Shown here: piece by piece, positions 43,512-51,916 of the stretch
How the letters are laid out: every line of letters starts with the position of its first letter
How positions within the stretch are numbered: position 1 is the first letter of the stretch
Source of the DNA: Chitinophagaceae bacterium
Lineage (GTDB): Bacteria; Bacteroidota; Bacteroidia; Chitinophagales; Chitinophagaceae
Assembly (NCBI GenBank): GCA_023957575.1
Contig: JAMLGU010000011.1
Coordinates: forward strand, 1 to 64,000
Length of the DNA stretch: 64,000 nucleotides
Direction of reading: 5' to 3'
Made by a program: the position numbers and the translations under genes
The notes under the pieces: model-generated
The model's input: only the letters and a program-made list of their open reading frames with translations
Told to the model about the DNA's origin: nothing
Database searches by the model: none

Positions 43512-44978
43512 TCATCCATTATTCACCCAGTTCTTCTCATCCTGAACCCAATGATTGAGTTTTATCTTTACTTTGAACTTATTTTTCAAATGTCTGGTTA
43601 AAGCATCTGCAGCATACACGCTTCGATGCTGACCTCCCGTACAACCAAAACTCACCATCAGGCTACTGAAATTTCTTTTGATAAAATCTTCTACAGTAAT
43701 GTCCACCACGTCAAAAACACTATGAAGAAATTCAGGCATTTGGGTTTGTTGTTCCAAAAACTCAATTACCTCTTTGTCTCTGCCTGTTTTGCTTTTGAAT
43801 TCCTCTAACCTTCCCGGATTCAATATTCCCCGACAATCAAAGACAAAGCCGCCGCCATTTTTTTTACTTTCGGGGTCATCATCTTGTGGCAATCCTTTTT
43901 TGAACGAAAAACTACTGATTTTTACAACTAAAGGTGTTTCTTCGGTAGCCTGCACCGGTGTAAATTCTTCAATAATTTTTTCGGCTACGCAAATCTGTAA
44001 TACTTTTTCAAACTCAGGTAACGCAATACCCATCGAATTATTCGAAATAAATGATCTCAGATTTTTTAGCGCCAATGGAATGCTGGTGAGGAAATGCGCC
44101 TTTCGCTCAAATAAACCCCTGAACCCATAAGCGCCTAACACCTGTAGCAATCGAATCAACACATACCCATTATACTGACCTACAAAACTCAATCTGTTTA
44201 AAGGCTTATTCAACAATGGCTCCAGCACATTCATATAGTCTGTCAACAAACTTTGTTTCCAGTGGTCGGGTAGCTTGGCACGAGCCTGCCAAAGCAGGGA
44301 TGCTACGTCATATTGTGGAGCGCCTTTCATACCTCCCTGATAATCAATAAAATGTACTGAGCCGTCTTCCATTACCTGAATATTTCTACTTTGGAAGTCG
44401 CGAAACATAAAAAATTTATGATCAGTATGCGTAAGGTAATTGCTCAATGCTTCAAAGTCATCAATCAGCCCTTGTTTATCATAGGGTTTGCGTAGCGCAT
44501 CCAAAAAGTAATACTTGAAATACAACAAATCAGCCATAATTGCCTGGCGACCAAATTCTTTATTAGTCAGACATTTATTATAATCTAAACCTTCATCTCC
44601 CTTCACCTGCAGGTTTGCAAGATTCTCTAAACTCTTTTTAAACAGGCCGTAAATTTCATCAGTATAACCCTCACTTTCCAAGCGGTTTATGAGTGAAATA
44701 CTTCCGTAATCCTCCTGCAGATAATATTTTCTATCCTCACTAATTTTTAGAATATGAGCAATTGGCAGTCCTTTTTGTGTAAAATTCTCAGAAAAGTAAA
44801 AAAAAGATTCGTTTTCTTTTACGTTTTCACCATAAGTACCAATAACTGATTTCCCGTCTTTCCAAATCCGAAAATAACGTCTCTCGCTGCCGGCCTGTTG
44901 CAAAACCTCCATAGAATCAGGTTCTCCGCCACTCCACTCTTTGAATAGTGATGTTATAAGTAAAATTTTTTCCTGCAT
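43512..44978 (-). CDS. AmgK-like sugar kinase fused to the RapZ C-terminal domain
   Basis: Two-domain protein of 488 residues. Residues 1-340 are an aminoglycoside-phosphotransferase-fold kinase: MFRDFQSRNIQ with D204 as catalytic base and N199, then FIDYQGG with metal-binding D212, closest in style to AmgK (MurNAc/GlcNAc anomeric kinase). Residues 351-488 match the C-terminal domain of RapZ: SFSFKKGLP (356), FDCRG (380), GCTGGQHRSV (445-454). In E. coli that domain binds glucosamine-6-phosphate and RNA. RapZ's own P-loop kinase domain is absent. The gene leads a run with the MurU-like gene. I infer MurNAc recycling with a built-in aminosugar sensor. Confidence 0.88.
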   Translation of the reverse strand: MQEKILLITSLFKEWSGGEPDSMEVLQQAGSERRYFRIWKDGKSVIGTYGENVKENESFFYFSENFTQKGLPIAHILKISEDRKYYLQEDYGSISLINRLESEGYTDEIYGLFKKSLENLANLQVKGDEGLDYNKCLTNKEFGRQAIMADLLYFKYYFLDALRKPYDKQGLIDDFEALSNYLTHTDHKFFMFRDFQSRNIQVMEDGSVHFIDYQGGMKGAPQYDVASLLWQARAKLPDHWKQSLLTDYMNVLEPLLNKPLNRLSFVGQYNGYVLIRLLQVLGAYGFRGLFERKAHFLTSIPLALKNLRSFISNNSMGIALPEFEKVLQICVAEKIIEEFTPVQATEETPLVVKISSFSFKKGLPQDDDPESKKNGGGFVFDCRGILNPGRLEEFKSKTGRDKEVIEFLEQQTQMPEFLHSVFDVVDITVEDFIKRNFSSLMVSFGCTGGQHRSVYAADALTRHLKNKFKVKIKLNHWVQDEKNWVNNG

Positions 44979-44982
44979 TGGG

Positions 44983-44990
44983 CAAATGTA
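44983..44990 (-). promoter_or_regulatory. -7 element directly before the kinase-RapZ start
   Basis: Minus-strand TACATTTG, an exact TAnnTTTG match, ends 4 bases before ATG 44978. Transcription would start at or next to the A of the ATG, giving a leaderless mRNA. Confidence 0.5.
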
Positions 44991-45068
44991 ATTTAAAATA
45001 CAGAATATGAAATACAGAAAGTGGTGGCGAATGATTATTTTAGCGTTTGCATAAAAAATTAATTAGAC

Positions 45069-45596
45069 ATGGCTGTTATTTTACCGGTTGAGGGCAAAAT
45101 GCCCACTTTTGGAGATGATTGCTTCATAGCGCCTAATGCCACAATTGTTGGCGATGTGGTAATGGGCAACCAATGTAGCGTGTGGTTCAATACTGTTTTG
45201 CGCGGTGATGTGAACTACATAAAAATTGGGAACAAGGTTAACATTCAGGATAATGCAGTAATTCACTGTACTTATCAAAAATACCCCACCAATATCGGCA
45301 ACAATGTTTCCATTGGGCATACTGCCATAGTACATGGCTGCACGCTGCATGACAATGTGCTGATTGGTATGGGAGCAATTGTGATGGACAATGCCGTAGT
45401 ACATAGCAACACAATCATTGCAGCCGGAGCGGTTGTATTAGAAGATACAGTCTGCGAGCCCGGAAGCATCTATGCCGGTGTGCCTGCCAAAAAGATAAAA
45501 GATATTTCAGAAGAGCTAATTAATGGTGAAATAAATCGAATTGCCAATAATTATATTAAATACTCGGGATGGTTTAAAGATAAAAAGGAAGAGTGA
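45069..45596 (+). CDS. Gamma-class carbonic anhydrase-like protein
   Basis: Left-handed beta-helix trimer of hexapeptide repeats. NATIVGDVVMGNQCSVWFN, IHCTYQKYPTNIGNNVSIGHTAIVHGC contain the three zinc-ligand histidines seen in YrdA/PaaY/CaiE proteins (in IHCT, IGHTAIVHG). Several members are carbonic anhydrases, some are inactive. 175 residues. Starts at ATG 45069 and is transcribed away from the kinase-RapZ gene. TAGCGTTTG upstream is one base too long for the -7 consensus. Confidence 0.88.
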   Translation: MAVILPVEGKMPTFGDDCFIAPNATIVGDVVMGNQCSVWFNTVLRGDVNYIKIGNKVNIQDNAVIHCTYQKYPTNIGNNVSIGHTAIVHGCTLHDNVLIGMGAIVMDNAVVHSNTIIAAGAVVLEDTVCEPGSIYAGVPAKKIKDISEELINGEINRIANNYIKYSGWFKDKKEE

Positions 45597-45605
45597 AATC
45601 CTTTC

Positions 45606-46538
45606 TCAGTATTTAGGAATATTATCACCCAGCGTATCCAGAATATTGATATAGCTTAGGTAGCGTTCTTCAGTTATTTCACCTTTTTGTACTGCCTCTT
45701 TAATAGCACAGTTTGGCTCGTTGATATGTACACAATTGTTATACTGGCAATTTTGAAGGCGCGACAGCATTTCAGGAAAATAATGTGACAGTTCTTCTTT
45801 TTCTAAAGAGGTGATGGCCAGTTCTCTAATACCGGGGGTATCAATAATGCTGCCACCATTCGGCAAATCGTACATGGTGGCAAAAGTAGTGGTGTGCATC
45901 CCCTTTCCGCTCCAGCCGCTGAGTTCCTGAGTTTTCAAATCAACACCCGGTAAAATAGCATTTATCAGCGACGACTTACCCACCCCGCTATGTCCACTGA
46001 TTAGTGTAATCTTATTTTGCAATAAACCGTTTATTTCATCAATCCCCCGATTTTCCTTAACACTAATGGCCAGTGTTTTATAACCCAGGGATTCATAAAT
46101 GGATGAAAGATGTCTGTATTTGTCCTCCTCTTTGGTTTTATACAAATCAGTTTTGTTAAAAACAATGATTGCAGGCACATAGTACATTTCGCAAACAACC
46201 AAAAAACGGTCAATAAAGCCCTGCGAAGTTCGCGGCTCCTTGAGTGTGCCAATCAGTACGGACTGGTCTATGTTGGCCGCAATGATATGTTGCTGATATT
46301 TTACCCTTGGCGATTGTCGGTTGATATGATTTCTTCGGGGCAGAATATCAGTAATGATTGCCGTTTCTTCATTTTCATCTTCCACCTCAATTTGCACCTC
46401 ATCGCCTACTGCAATCGGATTGGTACTGGTAATATCATCTATCTTAAATACCCCCTTTATGCGTGCATTATGCAATACACCGTTTTCATCTTTGACAGTG
46501 TACCAGCTTCCGGTTGATTTATAAACGAGCGCTTTGAT
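45606..46538 (-). CDS. rsgA: Ribosome small subunit-dependent GTPase A, non-ATG start
   Basis: Circularly permuted GTPase that checks late 30S assembly. OB domain, then G4 (IVFNKTDLY), G1 (SGHSGVGKSSLIN), G3 (DTPGIRE) and a zinc-binding end (CQYNNCVHINEPNCAIK). The first Met-coding codon in the obvious frame is TTG 46475, but homology clearly runs upstream: KALVYKSTGSWYTVKDENGV is the normal RsgA N-terminus. In that stretch there is no ATG, GTG or TTG before the stop at 46557-46559. The start is therefore probably ATC 46538 (where other RsgA have Met before KALVY), ATA 46541 or another rare codon. Confidence 0.9.
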   Translation of the reverse strand: MKALVYKSTGSWYTVKDENGVLHNARIKGVFKIDDITSTNPIAVGDEVQIEVEDENEETAIITDILPRRNHINRQSPRVKYQQHIIAANIDQSVLIGTLKEPRTSQGFIDRFLVVCEMYYVPAIIVFNKTDLYKTKEEDKYRHLSSIYESLGYKTLAISVKENRGIDEINGLLQNKITLISGHSGVGKSSLINAILPGVDLKTQELSGWSGKGMHTTTFATMYDLPNGGSIIDTPGIRELAITSLEKEELSHYFPEMLSRLQNCQYNNCVHINEPNCAIKEAVQKGEITEERYLSYINILDTLGDNIPKY

Positions 46539-46630
46539 TATGAATTTGTTTAAATATTAATAGCCTGACAAATAGAAAAAGAAAGAATTTTTCATCCCCG
46601 ATTTTTTCTATTTTATTCTGAATCAACTTC

Positions 46631-47437
46631 TTATACGCTTACATTAAACTCGCGGAGGGCATCATTGAGGCTTGTTTTCAGGTCGGTGCTGGCCTTACGC
46701 TTTCCGATGATGAGTGCACAGTTCACATGAAACTCTCCTGCCGGAAATTTTTTGGCGTAGCTGCCCGGAATTACTACACTTCTGGCGGGTACTCTGCCTT
46801 TGCTCTCTATGGGTACAATACCGCTCACGTCAATTATTCGGGTACTCTTGGTGAGCACCACATTGGCACCCAATACAGCTTCTTTTTCCACCACAACGCC
46901 TTCTACCACAATACTGCGACTGCCGAGGAAACAACCATCTTCTATAATTACCGGACTCGCCTGCAACGGCTCCAATACACCGCCGATACCAACGCCTCCG
47001 CTTAAATGCACTCCTTTTCCAACCTGTGCGCAACTACCCACAGTAGCCCAGGTGTCCACCATAGTACCCTCGCCCACATAAGCGCCAATATTTACATAAG
47101 AAGGCATCAGAATCACATTGCGGCCCAAAAAAGAACCATATCGTGCCACCGCATGAGGAACAGCCCTAACTCCCTGACTTTCATAATCCTTCTTCAACAA
47201 CATTTTATCGTAAAATTCAAAAGGATCTACATCCCATTTTTTCATTGGCTGGATGGCAAAATACATTAAAATTGCCTCTTTCACCCATTGGTTCACCACC
47301 CATTTTGTACCCTTTTTTTCTGCTACACGAAGGCGGCCCTTATCCAATTCTTCAATAACCGCATGAACGGCATCACTGCATTTTTTATCTTTTAATAACT
47401 CTCTGTCGGCCCAGGCCGCATTAATTAAATCTTGCAT
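46631..47437 (-). CDS. dapD: Tetrahydrodipicolinate N-succinyltransferase
   Basis: Succinylates tetrahydrodipicolinate with succinyl-CoA in the lysine/meso-DAP pathway. An N-terminal helical domain, then a hexapeptide beta-helix (NVILMPSYVNIGAYVGEGTMVDTWATVGSCAQVG onward), with the GGVGIGGVLEP and EDGCFLGSRS marks. 268 residues (E. coli 274). It fits the DNPR-type MurE, which uses meso-DAP. Own -7 element (TATCTTTG) 18 bases upstream. Confidence 0.95.
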   Translation of the reverse strand: MQDLINAAWADRELLKDKKCSDAVHAVIEELDKGRLRVAEKKGTKWVVNQWVKEAILMYFAIQPMKKWDVDPFEFYDKMLLKKDYESQGVRAVPHAVARYGSFLGRNVILMPSYVNIGAYVGEGTMVDTWATVGSCAQVGKGVHLSGGVGIGGVLEPLQASPVIIEDGCFLGSRSIVVEGVVVEKEAVLGANVVLTKSTRIIDVSGIVPIESKGRVPARSVVIPGSYAKKFPAGEFHVNCALIIGKRKASTDLKTSLNDALREFNVSV

Positions 47438-47455
47438 ATTATTTTTTTACAGCGC

Positions 47456-47463
47456 CAAAGATA
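47456..47463 (-). promoter_or_regulatory. -7 element of dapD
   Basis: Minus-strand TATCTTTG, exact match, 18 bases before ATG 47437. TTTC lies about 19 bases further upstream, one mismatch from the -33 TTTG. Confidence 0.55.
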
Positions 47464-47673
47464 AAAGAAAGTTCGCTGTTTGAAAGATAGAATTGGGATA
47501 CGTTCCCCTAAATTTCAAACGACCACGATTTTTCACCATTTAAAAATGGCTTTCGAGATTATTCAATGAAAATTCCTCAAATTTCAGCGTTTCAAATATT
47601 TTTATTCTTAAAAATTGACAGTATTTTGGAAAAAAGGTAATAAGTCCTTCGTTTATTTGGTATCAAACAAATC

Positions 47674-47681
47674 TATCTTTG
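47674..47681 (+). promoter_or_regulatory. -7 element directly before the glycosyltransferase start
   Basis: TATCTTTG ends 5 bases before ATG 47687. TTTA at 47652-47655 is a weak -33. The transcript would begin at or within a base or two of the start codon. It also rules out the longer frame that begins at 47615. Confidence 0.55.
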
Positions 47682-47686
47682 CTGTT

Positions 47687-48844
47687 ATGAATTTAGGGTT
47701 CGATGCAAAGAGAGCATTTCACAACAGTACCGGATTGGGCGTTTTCAGCAGGGTGCTGATAAATTTACTTGCGGAACATTTTCCACAAAATGATTATTTT
47801 TTATATAATCCTAAACCCGGGCAACTCTTCACTCCTGCCCATAAGTGTCTGCATGAAAAACAACCCGATCAATTATTGCATCAATTGTTGAGAAGTTGGT
47901 GGAGAACAAAATGGATAACAAATGACTTAATTCGTGATCGGATAGATGTTTATCACGGTCTAAGTCATGAAATCCCTTTGGGAATGGGTAAAACAAACAT
48001 CAAATCAATAGTAACCATGCACGATATGTTTCCCGAAATGTATCCAAATGAGTATTCTCCCATTGATGTAAAAATATACACAAAAAAAACCAGATATGCC
48101 TGCGAAAATGCCAATCGGATAATGGCTACCAGTGAAGAAACCAAAAGAAATATCATTGAATTTTACAAAACAGACCCCTGTAAAATTGAGGTCATCTATC
48201 AAACCTACAACCCGCTTTTTGCAGTTATTCAAAATGATTCCGAGAAGGAAAAAATCAAAGAGAAATATAACTTACCGGATAGGTTTTTTCTGCATGTAGG
48301 CACCATTATTCCCCGAAAAAATTTGTTGAATATTTGCAAAGCGCTGCATATTTTAAAAAACAAGATAGACTTACCGGTGGTAGTAATCGGGCGTGGTAAT
48401 GAATATAAAAAAACTGTCCAACAATATATACATGATCATCATTTGGAAAAGCAAGTGATTTTCCTTTCAGATAAATTAAAGGAAGCGGGCAAGAATCCCT
48501 TTGTAGAAACCGAAGATATTCCCGCTATTTTTCAAATGTCTGAAGCCATGGTTTACCCCTCGTTCTATGAAGGCTTTGGTATTCCGGTGGTTGAGGCTTT
48601 GGCCGGTGGTACGCCGGTCATCACTTCCAATACATCGTGCCTGCCCGAAGTAGGTGGAGACGCTGCTTATTTAGTAAATCCTTCAAAACCCGAAGAGATT
48701 GCCGAGGGGCTGAAAAAAATATTTGATGACCCACAAATAGCTCATTCTATGAAACAAAAAGGATTGGAACATGTAAAAAAATTTGCACCGGAGGTATATG
48801 TATCCCATGTAATGAGAATGTATGAATCTGTATTAAAAGATTAA
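47687..48844 (+). CDS. GT4-family glycosyltransferase
   Basis: GT-B fold retaining glycosyltransferase. The N-terminal FDAKRAFHNSTGLGVFSR is typical of the Bacteroidota mannosyltransferase-like GT4 proteins. The C-terminal Glycos_transf_1 domain has HVGTIIPRKN near residue 204 and YPSFYEGFGIPVVEAL near 295, with the EGFGIPVVE donor-binding glutamates. 386 residues from ATG 47687; a longer open frame from 47615 would include the promoter. Sugar and acceptor unknown. tsaC follows 17 bases later. Confidence 0.88.
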   Translation: MNLGFDAKRAFHNSTGLGVFSRVLINLLAEHFPQNDYFLYNPKPGQLFTPAHKCLHEKQPDQLLHQLLRSWWRTKWITNDLIRDRIDVYHGLSHEIPLGMGKTNIKSIVTMHDMFPEMYPNEYSPIDVKIYTKKTRYACENANRIMATSEETKRNIIEFYKTDPCKIEVIYQTYNPLFAVIQNDSEKEKIKEKYNLPDRFFLHVGTIIPRKNLLNICKALHILKNKIDLPVVVIGRGNEYKKTVQQYIHDHHLEKQVIFLSDKLKEAGKNPFVETEDIPAIFQMSEAMVYPSFYEGFGIPVVEALAGGTPVITSNTSCLPEVGGDAAYLVNPSKPEEIAEGLKKIFDDPQIAHSMKQKGLEHVKKFAPEVYVSHVMRMYESVLKD

Positions 48845-48861
48845 TTTACAAAATATGAATC

Positions 48862-49428
48862 ATGACGTTTGAAGAAGATATATCGCATTGTTTAAAAGTT
48901 TTGAAAGAAGGAGGCGTTATCCTATATCCTACTGACACGGTGTGGGGATTAGGTTGCGATGCTACAAATGAAAATGCTATTGCGAAAATTTATAAAATCA
49001 AAAATCGTAACGATAGCAAAGCTTTAATCGTATTGGCAGCCACAGAACGGCAGGTAATGAAATATACGGCAGCAGTGGATTTAAGTCTGTTTGACTATCT
49101 TGAAACCGCCGAAAAGCCAACCACAGTCATTTACGAGTACGGGCTGGGCTTTCCTGACAATCTTACTGCCGATGACGGTAGCATCGCCATAAGAATTTGC
49201 AGGGATGATTTTTGTAAAACATTAATCAAAAGGTTTGGCAAGCCAATTGTGTCAACATCAGCCAATATTTCGGGACAGCCTACGCCTCAGGTTTATCAAG
49301 AAATTAATCAGTCAATCATTCATGCAGTTGATTATGTTGTAAAATACAGGCAGGATGACACGAACCCTGCTCTGGCTTCTTCTATCATCAGATGGAATGA
49401 TGGCGAAATTGAATTTATCAGAAAGTAA
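48862..49428 (+). CDS. tsaC: Threonylcarbamoyl-AMP synthase (Sua5/YrdC family)
   Basis: Makes threonylcarbamoyl-AMP from threonine, bicarbonate and ATP, the first step of t6A37 tRNA modification. GGVILYPTDTVWGLGCDA (residues 17-34), KIKNRNDSKAL and STSANISGQPTP are the family motifs. 188 residues, the short TsaC form without the Sua5 C-terminal domain. cca follows, so two tRNA-maturation genes are adjacent, though cca has its own -7 element. Confidence 0.93.
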   Translation: MTFEEDISHCLKVLKEGGVILYPTDTVWGLGCDATNENAIAKIYKIKNRNDSKALIVLAATERQVMKYTAAVDLSLFDYLETAEKPTTVIYEYGLGFPDNLTADDGSIAIRICRDDFCKTLIKRFGKPIVSTSANISGQPTPQVYQEINQSIIHAVDYVVKYRQDDTNPALASSIIRWNDGEIEFIRK

Positions 49429-49447
49429 TTAAAAAGCAAAACTGCTT

Positions 49448-49455
49448 TATATTTG
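49448..49455 (+). promoter_or_regulatory. -7 element directly before cca
   Basis: TATATTTG, exact match. It overlaps a TTG codon (49453) that begins the longest open frame, so the real start is ATG 49465, 9 bases further. Leader of about 3 bases expected. Confidence 0.55.
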
Positions 49456-49464
49456 CCGCCCTAC

Positions 49465-50880
49465 ATGGAAATTCAGTTAAACCATAAAGAAGAAATTATC
49501 GTCAATAAAATAGCCGAAGCCGCACAGGAACTGGGATTAGAGAGCTATCTGATTGGCGGTTTTGTGCGCAACAAAATACTTGGGCGACCTACAACAGATG
49601 CAGATATTGTTTGCCTTGGCGATGGAATAGAGTTGGCTAAGGCAGTTGCAAACAAATTTACAAAAGTGCCGGAGGTTAACTTTTTTAAAAATTTTGGCAC
49701 TGCTCATATTCATACAAGCGATTTCGATATTGAGTTTGTTGGCGCAAGAAAAGAAAGCTACGCGAGGCACAGTCGTAAGCCCGAAGTAGAACCCGGAACC
49801 ATTGAAGACGATCAAAACCGGAGAGATTTTACTATCAATGCATTGGCAATAAGTTTGAATAAAAATGATTTTGGCAAATTGATTGACCCTTTCGGTGGGC
49901 TGCTACATTTAGAAGAAAAAATAATTATAACCCCATTAGAGCCGGATCAGACTTTTAGCGATGATCCGCTTCGCATGATGCGCGCAATTAGGTTTGCTAC
50001 CCAATTAAATTTTTCTATCGCACCTGAAACGCTGGAAGCTATTTCACGAAATGCAGAACGGATAAAAATCATTTCGCAAGAAAGAATTACAGATGAATTG
50101 AATAAAATTGTTCTGGCAAACAAACCATCAATTGGTTTTGACTTACTTTATAAAACCGGTTTGTTACAAATCATTTTTCCTAAAATGGTTGACCTTGTAG
50201 GTGCTGAAAATAAAGACGGTATCGGACATAAAGACAATTTTTACCACACTCTTCAGGTGTTGGACAATATTTCTCAAAATACAGACGACCTCTGGACCCG
50301 ATGGGCAGCTATCCTGCACGACATTGGTAAGCCTGCAACAAAAAAATATGAAGATGGACACAGCTGGACTTTTCACGGGCATGAAGTAGTGGGAGGAAGA
50401 ATGGTACCAAAAATATTTGCTAAACTAAAGCTACCGCAAAACGAAAAAATGCGTTTTGTAAAAAAATTAGTCGAACTCCATTTGCGCCCCATCAGCCTCA
50501 CCAAAGAAAATATAACCGATTCTGCTATCAGAAGATTACTCTTTGATGCAGGAGAAGACTTTGAAGCCTTAATGATGCTTTGCGAAGCCGATATAACCAG
50601 CAAAAACAAACAAAAAGTCAGACGTTTTCTTGAAAATTTTAAATTAGTAAGAGAGCGCTGCAAGGAGGTGGAAGAAAAAGATCAGATACGCAACTGGCAG
50701 CCACCAGTGGATGGCAATCAGATTATGAAAATGTTCGGACTTGCACCTTCGAAACCGGTTGGCATTTTGAAAGACGCTTTGAAAGACGCTATCCTTGATG
50801 GAGACATTGCCAATAACTATGATGCTGCTATTTCTTTCTTAATCCAAAAGGCTAAAGAGATGGGTATTGCTCCGGTTTAG
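49465..50880 (+). CDS. cca: CCA tRNA nucleotidyltransferase with HD domain
   Basis: Adds or repairs the 3' CCA of tRNAs. Class II nucleotidyltransferase head: LIGGFVRNKILGR (about residues 28-40) and TTDADIV with the catalytic D-x-D, DRRDFTINALAIS-like NRRDFTINA, and DPLRMMRAIRFA. A C-terminal HD phosphohydrolase domain has ILHDIGKP near 286. 471 residues from ATG 49465. A TTG four codons upstream is less likely because it lies in the promoter box. Confidence 0.94.
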   Translation: MEIQLNHKEEIIVNKIAEAAQELGLESYLIGGFVRNKILGRPTTDADIVCLGDGIELAKAVANKFTKVPEVNFFKNFGTAHIHTSDFDIEFVGARKESYARHSRKPEVEPGTIEDDQNRRDFTINALAISLNKNDFGKLIDPFGGLLHLEEKIIITPLEPDQTFSDDPLRMMRAIRFATQLNFSIAPETLEAISRNAERIKIISQERITDELNKIVLANKPSIGFDLLYKTGLLQIIFPKMVDLVGAENKDGIGHKDNFYHTLQVLDNISQNTDDLWTRWAAILHDIGKPATKKYEDGHSWTFHGHEVVGGRMVPKIFAKLKLPQNEKMRFVKKLVELHLRPISLTKENITDSAIRRLLFDAGEDFEALMMLCEADITSKNKQKVRRFLENFKLVRERCKEVEEKDQIRNWQPPVDGNQIMKMFGLAPSKPVGILKDALKDAILDGDIANNYDAAISFLIQKAKEMGIAPV

Positions 50881-51070
50881 TCATTTTTACAATTAGAAGG
50901 TTTTATGGAAATTTTTTATCACTGCATCTTATAAGCAAAACTTACGCCGGCAAAGGTTTTTATAAGATTCTTTTTCATTCAGTGATTATGGCTGATGTAT
51001 AAAGGCATAGCATTTTCATAGAAAGAATCTTGTGAGTTCATTTATTCATTCACTCATAAAAACCATCATT

Positions 51071-51910
51071 ATGAAACAGTCAGAAATACTTGCCGCCGCT
51101 TATCTCGATATTGTCTTTGAAGGCAGAAATAAAGATTATGGCGCCTATCAGTTGAGAGCAACTTATGAAAAACGAATGTGGAAAGCGCTTCTAATCACCC
51201 TTGGGATTTTCTCCCTATTTGCAGGAGGGTTTTATTTGAAAAACGTTTTGTTTAAGGCTGAAAATAAAACCCGGTTTAGAATTACGGAAAGTGTAACTAT
51301 TCAAGACATTAAGGCCGACAAAAAGGAAATACCTCCGCCTGTGGAACTTCCCAAACCGGTGGAAACACCCAAAATAAAAACCATTGAATTTGTAGTGCCT
51401 AAAGTGGTGCCGGACAAGGAGGTAGTAACCCCTCCGCCTACTCAAACCGAAATTGAAGAAGCAAAAATCAGCAATATCACTACTGAAGGCATTAAAGACG
51501 CAGGGGTAGTGCTTCCTCCTCAAACAATTGATAACAACAAAGGAATTATAGAAATCAAAACCTATAATGACGATAATGGTGGGAGGCCATTTGAAAAAGT
51601 AGAAATTGATGCAAAATATCCCGGGGGAAATAACGCCTGGAAAAATTTCCTGGAGCGCAATCTACGTGGTGATGTACCTGTTGAAAATGGCGCAACCGGC
51701 GGAACTTTCACTGTTGTTATTCAATTTAAAGTGGACAAAGGCGGCAACCTGAGCGACATTAAGCCGCTTACTAACTTTGGCTATGGCATGGAGCAGGAAG
51801 CAATACGTGTGATAAAAAAATCGGGTAAATGGATACCGGCCATACAAAATGGAAGTGAAGTAACTGCCTACCGCAAACAACCGATAACGTTTCAGGTAAT
51901 GGAACAGTGA
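51071..51910 (+). CDS. TonB-family energy transducer
   Basis: Couples the proton-motive force to outer-membrane transporters. The N-terminal ILAAAYLDIVFEGRNKDYGAYQLR is the cytoplasmic signature of Bacteroidota TonB proteins. One membrane helix follows (about residues 36-55), then a Pro/Lys/Glu-rich periplasmic spanner (EIPPPVELPKPVETP), and a TonB C-terminal domain (GGTFTVVIQFKVDKGGNLSDI). 279 residues from ATG 51071; an upstream in-frame GTG at 51032 is less likely. ExbB/ExbD genes are not nearby. Confidence 0.92.
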   Translation: MKQSEILAAAYLDIVFEGRNKDYGAYQLRATYEKRMWKALLITLGIFSLFAGGFYLKNVLFKAENKTRFRITESVTIQDIKADKKEIPPPVELPKPVETPKIKTIEFVVPKVVPDKEVVTPPPTQTEIEEAKISNITTEGIKDAGVVLPPQTIDNNKGIIEIKTYNDDNGGRPFEKVEIDAKYPGGNNAWKNFLERNLRGDVPVENGATGGTFTVVIQFKVDKGGNLSDIKPLTNFGYGMEQEAIRVIKKSGKWIPAIQNGSEVTAYRKQPITFQVMEQ

Positions 51911-51916
51911 TGTTCA

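Noticed and set aside
47615..47686. Longer N-terminus of the glycosyltransferase
   Set aside because: Contains the TATCTTTG promoter box, and the family sequence starts only at MNLGFDAKRAF.
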